DNA of 24,546 nucleotides from Neocallimastix lanati (nom. inval.). Its lineage: Eukaryota > Neocallimastigomycota > Neocallimastigomycetes > Neocallimastigales > Neocallimastigaceae. The notes under the pieces were generated by a model. That model searched no databases. It saw only the letters and a list, made by a program, of their open reading frames with translations, and had not been told where the DNA came from. Made by a program: the position numbers and the translations under genes. Where the stretch lies: positions 1 through 24,546 of the forward strand of contig JACVTC010000481.1 of assembly GCA_016946835.1 (NCBI GenBank), given 5' to 3'. Each line of letters begins with the position of its first letter. Positions within the stretch are counted from its first letter, which is position 1. This document shows positions 19,901-24,546 of the stretch, piece after piece.

Positions 19901-21133
19901 AAAAATAATAAAGAAAATGTAGTTTTAGCTACGAAAATAATTAACCATGATATTACGAATGATGAAAATGAAGCCTTATTATCCAAAGTAATACATGATT
20001 TTATCAATGAAAAATTCACCACTATTGATGGTATTGACTACTTTATTGATGGTAACAATTATAGAAAATTAGTAACCGATCTTAATGAAAGAATAAAATT
20101 AATATTAGAGGCTCATAATATTGGACACGATGGTTATTATAAGACTTATCAACGTTTACGTAAGAGTTATTATTGGAACGACATGGTGAATGATGTTAAA
20201 CGTGTTGTCAGTAAGTGTGAAAAATGTCAATTAAATCGACCACAACCTTATCCAGAGCCTACAGAAAATCTACCTACTAAAGTGGAAGGACCTTTTGTAC
20301 ATCTTGGTTTGGACATTATCGGTCCACTGGTTAAAACTAGAAGTAATAATCAATATATAATAGTAGCTGTTGATTATTTCACTAAGTGGGTAGAAGCAGA
20401 ACCGACTGAAAATATCACTTCTAAAGACGTAATTAAGTTCCTTATTAACGTATTTTCTCGTCATGGAGTTCCCCAAATAATTACCACCGATAATGGTGCC
20501 CAATTTACATCAGATATGACTAAAATATTTTTAGATCTATATGATGTATATATAAAATTTGTTACAACATATCATCCCGAATCTAATGGACTTACGGAAA
20601 ATCGTAATAAAGAAATTGGTAAACTCCTTAGATTGCTTGGGACGAAAAATAAAGATTGGGATGAGGTATTACCCTCTGCTCTCTGGGCTTTAAGAACTGT
20701 TAAAAATAGTACTACTAACCATTCTAGTTTTGAATTAGTTTATGGTCGTGAAGACCAACAACCTTTTGATATAGCTGCAAGACCGACTAAAGGTATAAAT
20801 AAATCTTCTGATGAAATTCTATTGGAAAAGTTTATATCTCATTATAGATGGACCATAGAAGCATCAGAAAATGTGAAAAATGCAAATAAATATTGGGCTG
20901 TTAGACGAGAAGAAAAACAAAGTATGAATCAGGCTAAGGAAATCAAGGAGGGAGATTTAGTCCTAGTTAGAAACTTTAGTAGAACTAAACTAGAACCTTA
21001 TTTTAATGGACCTTTAAAAGTAATCAAGAAAAAGTTTAATACAGTTACGTTAGCTGATCCAAATTCAGGAATATTATTAAATCGGAATGTACACCTCAAA
21101 AATATAGTAAAATATAACTCAGCTACAATATAG
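16931..21133 (+). CDS. pol: E3 Pol (protease, reverse transcriptase, RNase H, integrase)
   Basis: 1400 codons read after the slip, giving a Gag-Pol of about 1718 aa. There is no ATG near the frame opening (the first plausible non-ATG start is GTG at 17024), which agrees with frameshift expression. Domains: a charged, partly Asn-rich linker; protease with DTCSN (Asp at 18029) and partner segment DMLINLKTI where E1 has DILIGIDTL; RT with VDYRK near 18798 and FIDD at 19094-19105; RNase H with DAS at 19541 and YTDHKP near 19747; integrase with HX3H (20114, 20126), CX2C (20216, 20225), D 20312, D 20489, E 20597 (DD35E); and a C-terminal GPL segment near 20999. It lacks the long Asn-rich insert found between RNase H and integrase in E1. 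No chromodomain. No disruption seen. Confidence 0.95.
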   Translation, partial: PVEGRGSTPIKKIASLKYTSNSSDAESKDYRVDYTIKSHDQVGEYFVGAVKRKLDESDVELDNGKGRKIHKSLRDNPRPINTPALRKRKERELETEEVIPHKKQLQTSIIMQPNINKEKKIEKAIRDKERFLKSSTNSKEFETASSSQSNVNLITNKEEITSKVDNVEAPREINQTRERKKDKNNNNNTSNPNNRNNGTIRKTPVVNDINNNNTININNNETIIDNNHVTNNKNILNKLINTDGINNNNNNDNNNSMKIPRVNRIIKMLSNYKEYDVWDDLSNTKCNITFGQLWNAAPKIRSQVSQGLKLVKATTNVVGAINNVVATTTLVNNVDHNYKSKSTEITEEDIAMVDASVDGVSGKLLIDTCSNLNIMSQKYYNSLPYQYTVVGHSCGRIMLATRDDEYSEGIVVRIPVKINELSLLIDFRIVEKEEPFYDMLINLKTIVDNRLFINPLNNCLCKYNMDGTISSITPINNSAIDEKYICSVNKLLEDNSKEKYAGGELKKLEGLPPMEYIHNTIFMNTLNEKYRTDIIHLLEDNIEIVATSSEELTPSLLSPHKINLKAGTKPIKQRAYRLTKLKTDILKEELTKLINKKLIEPSNSEWSSPIVLVPKPNGKWRMCVDYRKVNDSTIKDSYSIPYIDEIFDSLNGATIFTTIDLYSGYHQILMEEESIGITTFTTKFGNYQFKVMPFGLTNAPATFQREMNRILFPLIGKCVYNFIDDILIYSKTVEEHLQHIQQVLSILKENRLKLNIEKCHFMKTEVNVLGHRLTTKGLKPLDSKIEVIRDWKPPQDIHELRSFLGAVGYYRNFIDKYSQITACLCKLLRKGVKYVWTSEHQKSFEVLKEKLINAPILSFPQFDKEFIIRTDASYDGIGGVLLQKDNETGKEHPIHFISRSLTRAEKHYGITDLEGAALYYCITKLKPYIDGNPIPTIVYTDHKPLLGLFKNKEPHNARQTRWCLTASMLGVDIRYETGKKNVLADALSRMKNNKENVVLATKIINHDITNDENEALLSKVIHDFINEKFTTIDGIDYFIDGNNYRKLVTDLNERIKLILEAHNIGHDGYYKTYQRLRKSYYWNDMVNDVKRVVSKCEKCQLNRPQPYPEPTENLPTKVEGPFVHLGLDIIGPLVKTRSNNQYIIVAVDYFTKWVEAEPTENITSKDVIKFLINVFSRHGVPQIITTDNGAQFTSDMTKIFLDLYDVYIKFVTTYHPESNGLTENRNKEIGKLLRLLGTKNKDWDEVLPSALWALRTVKNSTTNHSSFELVYGREDQQPFDIAARPTKGINKSSDEILLEKFISHYRWTIEASENVKNANKYWAVRREEKQSMNQAKEIKEGDLVLVRNFSRTKLEPYFNGPLKVIKKKFNTVTLADPNSGILLNRNVHLKNIVKYNSATI

Positions 21134-21156
21134 CTTGAGTCTTAGCGGGGGCATCG
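21134..21156 (+). promoter_or_regulatory. E3 polypurine tract region
   Basis: Only 23 nt separate the pol stop from the LTR. AGCGGGGGCATCG (21144-21156) parallels AGTGGGGGCATCT of E1 and should prime plus-strand synthesis. TTGAGTCT here partly matches the right arm of the E1/E2 hairpin, but no full hairpin is present. Confidence 0.7.
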
Positions 21157-22204
21157 TGATAAAGAATGAAGTAATAAATTGATTCTTATTAAAAACCTTT
21201 TAATATAGTCAATGTGATTTTTAAAATATTAATAAATTTATGTATTCTTTACATTAATAATTTTACTATATTATTTGATCTGAAAATTTAAGTTTATACA
21301 TAAAATTTAATTTAAATTTATGTTCATTCCTTATAAAGGTAAATTAAATTTATGAGAGTTTAGCAATAACATAGTACTAATTACTTTTAGTATTATTTTT
21401 CTAAATAAGGAATAATTCCTGTATATAAACAACTTAAATAACTTTATCAATATTTCTGTCTTTCGAATTAAGAAATAATTGAAATGAAAGAAATAAATAA
21501 AATAAAATTTTCTGTATTTAAAATTGTAAAAGATTTTTCATATATTAATAAATGTATTTTATTTTCTATTATGTCATTCAAATTAATATATAAGATTACA
21601 TATTAAATTAGTATCAAAATTAAGTTAAAGTATTCAATTTTATTGTAATACTGCTTCTCTTTTTTTTGTTTAATTCTTATCTATAATGCATCTTTTATAT
21701 TATAGATTTATTTTGGTTAATTTGAATATTAGGAAATAATAAAATTTCTATTTATTACAATAAGGAAATAATCAATAAGATTTAAAAATCTATTGTTTTT
21801 CCATCTCTTCAACTACTTCCAGAGGCTTTGCTACTTTTATATCTTCAAAAGATATAAATTGACTACCTTGGAACCCCTTTTTAGGGGAGGGAAAAAAAAA
21901 AAAAAGAAAATAAAAATAGAAATAATAAAATAAATAAATAAAAAAAAAATAAATAAATAAAAAAAAAATAAATAAAAATAAATAAAAATAATAATAAAAA
22001 TAAAATAAAAATAAAATAAATAAATAAAAATAATAATAAAAATAAAATAAAAATAAAATAAATAAATAAAAATAATAATAAAAATAAAATAAAAATTAAA
22101 ATAAAAATATAATAAATAAATAAAAATTATTGTGAAAGAATAAAATTTTTTTTTTGTGTTTTAATATTATATAATTTTTTTTTTGAATTCCTCGAACCAT
22201 AACA
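21157..22204 (+). repeat. E3 3' LTR
   Basis: 1048 bp, TGATAAAG to CCATAACA; almost identical to 13328-14378. Confidence 0.93.
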
Positions 22205-22208
22205 TTTG
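22205..22208. repeat. TTTG between E3 and the solo LTR
   Basis: Right copy of the E3 target duplication and left flank of the next LTR (TGGTAAAG). Confidence 0.8.
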
Positions 22209-23232
22209 TGGTAAAGAATGAATTAATAACCTTTATTTTATTATTAATAATTCTTTACTAAATTGTACTTTCCTATATTCTTCATAACCTAAACCTCATT
22301 GTAAATTTAATTTATTTTGATATAAATTAATTTTAACTTGTAAATAATGTAAATAAATTTTAATTAATTACTTTATTATTATATTATTAAATATATGTAT
22401 ATATTAAAATACAATTGTAAATATTAAAATTATACTTTTAAGATACTAAATTATTAAAACTATTAATTAAATATTATTATAAAAATTATTATAAAATTAT
22501 TAAAATTATTAATTAAATATTATTCTAAAAATTATTATAAATTATTAATATTATAAAATTATTAAAATTATTAAATATTATTATAAAAATTTATATATTA
22601 TAACTATTAAATATTATTATAAAATTATTAAGATTATTAATTAAATTTATTATTAAAAATTATTATTAAAAATTTTTACTTATTATAAAATTATTATTTA
22701 AATATTATCAAATTATTAATTAAATATTATAAAAATTTTATTTTATTTTGAAAATAATTACAAGTATTATTTAAAATAATTAAAGATTATTAAATTTATT
22801 ATATTAATCTTTAAAAACAATTTATTTAACTTAAAAATATCAAAGAAAATAGTAAAAACTATTTTCTATATATTTATTTTATAATTATTTTTAATTAAAT
22901 TATATTTGAATATTATATTATTATATTTATACAAATTAAAACAAAAATGAATTATTGATATAAAATTAATTCAATAATTCTATAAAATTACTTAAATTAT
23001 AAACAATTAATTATACTTTAAATTTATAAAAAAATATAAATATTGTAACAATTTCTTAAAAATTAAATATGTGTACTTTAAATAAAAAAAACTTTTATAT
23101 TAATAAAAAAAAAATAAATAATTTTTAATAAAGAATTATTTTTTTTTTTTTTTTTTTTAAAATCAAAGCAGGGTAATACCCGTCCCCCCCTGCTTGATTT
23201 TAAATATCTAAGTGTCAACCCCGAGTCTACCA
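22209..23232 (+). mobile_element. Solo LTR of a third family
   Basis: 1024 bp with termini TGGTA...TACCA (5-bp inverted repeat), flanked by TTTG at 22205-22208 and 23233-23236, with no PBS, coding or purine tract. This is the pattern left by recombination between two LTRs of one element. The first 50 bp form an imperfect hairpin (22211-22229 with 22241-22258). Position and orientation match the other members of the stack. Sequence is mostly unlike LTRs of E1-E3, apart from the TAAAGAATGAA start shared with E3 and E5. Confidence 0.75.
23159..23201 (+). other. Strong hairpin after a T tract near the solo LTR end
   Basis: AAAATCAA-A-GCAGGG (23159-23173) pairs with CCCTGCTTGATTTT (23188-23201): 14 bp with one bulge and a C-rich loop. 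A T-rich block of about 20 T lies just upstream. It is the most stable local fold in this LTR and could mark the R or polyadenylation region; inference only. Confidence 0.6.
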
Positions 23233-23236
23233 TTTG
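23233..23236. repeat. TTTG between the solo LTR and E5
   Basis: Right copy of the solo-LTR target duplication and left flank of the E5 LTR. Confidence 0.8.
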
Positions 23237-24077
23237 TGGTAAAGAACGAACATATAATGGATTATTAATTAGAATTTCAACTTACTTTAGAATCCATTAT
23301 ATTATTCTTTACTTAATATTACTTTACTATATTTTCTATACTAAATATTTTCTAAATATATTTATTTTTTTTATATTTTTATTAAAAGTTTCTAAAATAT
23401 TATCAATAATTTTATATTTTTATTATTAATATCAATATCTATAATTTAACCTTAAATTTATTATTTTATTAAAGTGTTTATTATCAATATTAATATTTTA
23501 TTTTTATTTTCAAATATATTATTATATTATTATTATATTGTATCAATATTAAACTTGTATTCTTTTTAGTATTTTATTTTATTTTTAAATTGATTATTTT
23601 ATATTTTTATTCCCCACAAATAAAATCAAATCTTAATTGATTAATAATAAAATATTAAATATATTATAGTTTTTAAATTTATTTTATATAAAATATAAGA
23701 ATATTATATTAACATTCTTGATTAAAATAACTTTATTTTTCTGTAAAATCTTTTTAAATTTTGTTTGTTACTTTTTCGTATATATTAAATAATTTAGTTT
23801 TAGTATATGAAAAATAATATAAAATTATGTAAACAAAATTTATTAAAATAAAAATACTTATGAATTAGTTAATTTAAATTAATATAAAATTTTAAGTAAT
23901 TAGTAATAGTAAATATTTTTTTTTTAAATATGATAATAAAATGTAGAAAGGCTTTACATATTTATTTTTTTTTCAAAAAGTATAAATAAGTGAAGTTTTT
24001 CAATAATTAAAATGTAGACAGAAAAAATATTAAAAATAAATAATTAATAAAATTCTAATAAAACCCGAACCATAACA
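23237..24077 (+). repeat. E5 5' LTR
   Basis: Bounds set by TTTG|TGGTAAAG on the left and CCATAACA followed by the PBS spacer on the right. The end contains TTCTAATA (24053-24060) and CCCG (24064-24067), complementary to leader TATTAGAA (24104-24111) and CGGG (24097-24100), which is the U5-leader stem layout of E1 and E3. Confidence 0.82.
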
Positions 24078-24084
24078 TAATTTA

Positions 24085-24102
24085 TGGTGGAGATATCGGG
24101 GA
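24085..24102 (+). other. E5 primer binding site
   Basis: TGGTGGAGATATCGGGGA, identical to E3 and 7 nt after the LTR end. Confidence 0.7.
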
Positions 24103-24149
24103 ATATTAGAAAAATAAAATTTAATATTATTTATTAATTAAATTATTTA

Positions 24150-24320
24150 ACAAGCCTTGGATATAGATTTCCGGGCTAAGTTTAACCTACATAGTAATTG
24201 GGCTAGTAGGCTCTGGACTGCTGTATTTTATATTGAATACAGTAGCCGTGGTACCCGCGTGGCATGACGCCGTGAAGAGGCAAGCTGCACGTCAGACAGG
24301 GTATACTATCAGATTATCCA
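24150..24320 (+). other. E5 structured leader block
   Basis: An island of much higher G/C content than its surroundings. It includes a hairpin at 24215-24247, CTGTATT/AATACAG extended by wobble and flanking pairs to about 12 bp with one bulge, and a smaller GCGT/ACGC hairpin near 24257-24270. Its placement in the leader parallels the structured block of E3 (about 14980-15150), but sequence similarity is not evident. A 37-A tract follows at 24388-24424. Probably an RNA packaging or translation element; function inferred only. Confidence 0.5.
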
Positions 24321-24385
24321 TAAGTTTTGTTAAATAATAATAATTAATAATTTAATATTAATATTAATAATAATAAAAGTTTATA

Positions 24386-24426
<41 letters not shown>

Positions 24427-24546
24427 TTGGAAAACTTTAGTTTTTGTAGTAACTTTATTTAATTATAGATTATAGAATAAAAAAAATAATAATAAAAAAA
24501 AAATAATAAAAAGTTAACAAATTTACGAAGTTAATATTCGAGTAAG

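Larger units (their letters stand above)
13328..22204 (+). mobile_element. E3: complete Ty3/gypsy-type LTR retrotransposon
   Basis: An 8.9-kb element of a family different from E1: about 1.05-kb LTRs, PBS variant TGGTGGAGATATCGGGGA, a 1.6-kb structured leader, gag, pol in the -1 frame and a purine tract AGCGGGGGCATCG. By eye the LTRs differ only by three single-base run-length changes and one G/A at a run border, so insertion is very recent. Flanked by TTTG on both sides. Both genes are unbroken. Gene order and frameshift signal match E1, although sequence, LTR length and PBS tail differ. Confidence 0.95.
23237..24546 (+). mobile_element. E5: LTR retrotransposon, 5' part only, cut by the window end
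   Basis: LTR 23237-24077 (841 bp, TGGTAAAG to CCATAACA), 7-nt gap, PBS, then leader to the window edge. The PBS equals that of E3 and the LTR ends in the same CGAACCATAACAT, so E5 is a relative of E3 with a mostly different LTR. Gag and pol, if present, lie beyond the window. A hairpin joins 23239-23263 and 23291-23312 at the LTR start. Confidence 0.85.

Noticed and set aside
24240-24310. Self-cleaving ribozyme in the E5 leader (GGCAAGC recalls part of a twister loop)
   Set aside because: I could not assemble the other conserved twister strands or a cleavage site, and saw no hammerhead CTGATGA core in any leader.

Overview
The window is extremely A/T-rich eukaryotic DNA. It shows a nuclear-type tRNA-Ser gene with no encoded CCA and a Pol III T5 terminator, Asn-rich proteins built on AAT runs, long poly(A) tracts, and LTR retrotransposons. 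I see no ordinary host protein gene. The style fits an anaerobic gut fungus (Neocallimastigomycota) best. A dictyostelid-like amoeba is the main alternative. This assignment is inference from composition only.

Layout: 1-598 is A/T-rich spacer. A minus-strand tRNA-Ser(CGA) gene lies at 599-680. Just upstream of it, from 695 to the window end, is an unbroken stack of five Ty3/gypsy-type insertions, all in the same orientation: E1 (695-9897, complete, gag and pol); E2 (9902-13291, gag only, mismatched LTRs); a 36-bp relic of the tRNA 5' end (13292-13327); E3 (13328-22204, complete, gag and pol); a solo LTR (22209-23232); and E5 (23237 to the window end, only LTR, PBS and leader visible). The left border of every insertion is the tetranucleotide TTTG, which also stands between neighbours as a 4-bp target-site duplication. 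In the intact locus the insertion point is 14 nt upstream of the mature tRNA 5' end, where Pol III transcription normally starts. This resembles yeast Ty3 targeting, here used repeatedly at one nucleotide position.

E1 and E3 look potentially competent. Gag has a CCHC knuckle. Pol has protease, RT, RNase H and a DD35E integrase. Pol lies in the -1 frame relative to Gag. At the end of each gag there is a T TTA AAC slippery heptamer, an 8-nt spacer and a GGGAG/CTCCC stem, with a likely H-type pseudoknot in E3. This is a conserved -1 ribosomal frameshift signal. E2 has a Gag related to that of E1 but no pol, so it is probably non-autonomous and dependent on an E1-like partner.

The least expected signal is RNA-level. 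In all four elements with a PBS, the leader just downstream of the PBS core is complementary to the end of the LTR, with different sequences in each family. The pairing would present the PBS in a loop, like a retroviral U5-leader stem. In E2 the leader pairs with the 3' LTR and not with the 5' LTR, which shows independently that E2 is a recombinant. Leaders of E1 and E3 also carry repeated stem-loops with a GG..TTCGAACC core.
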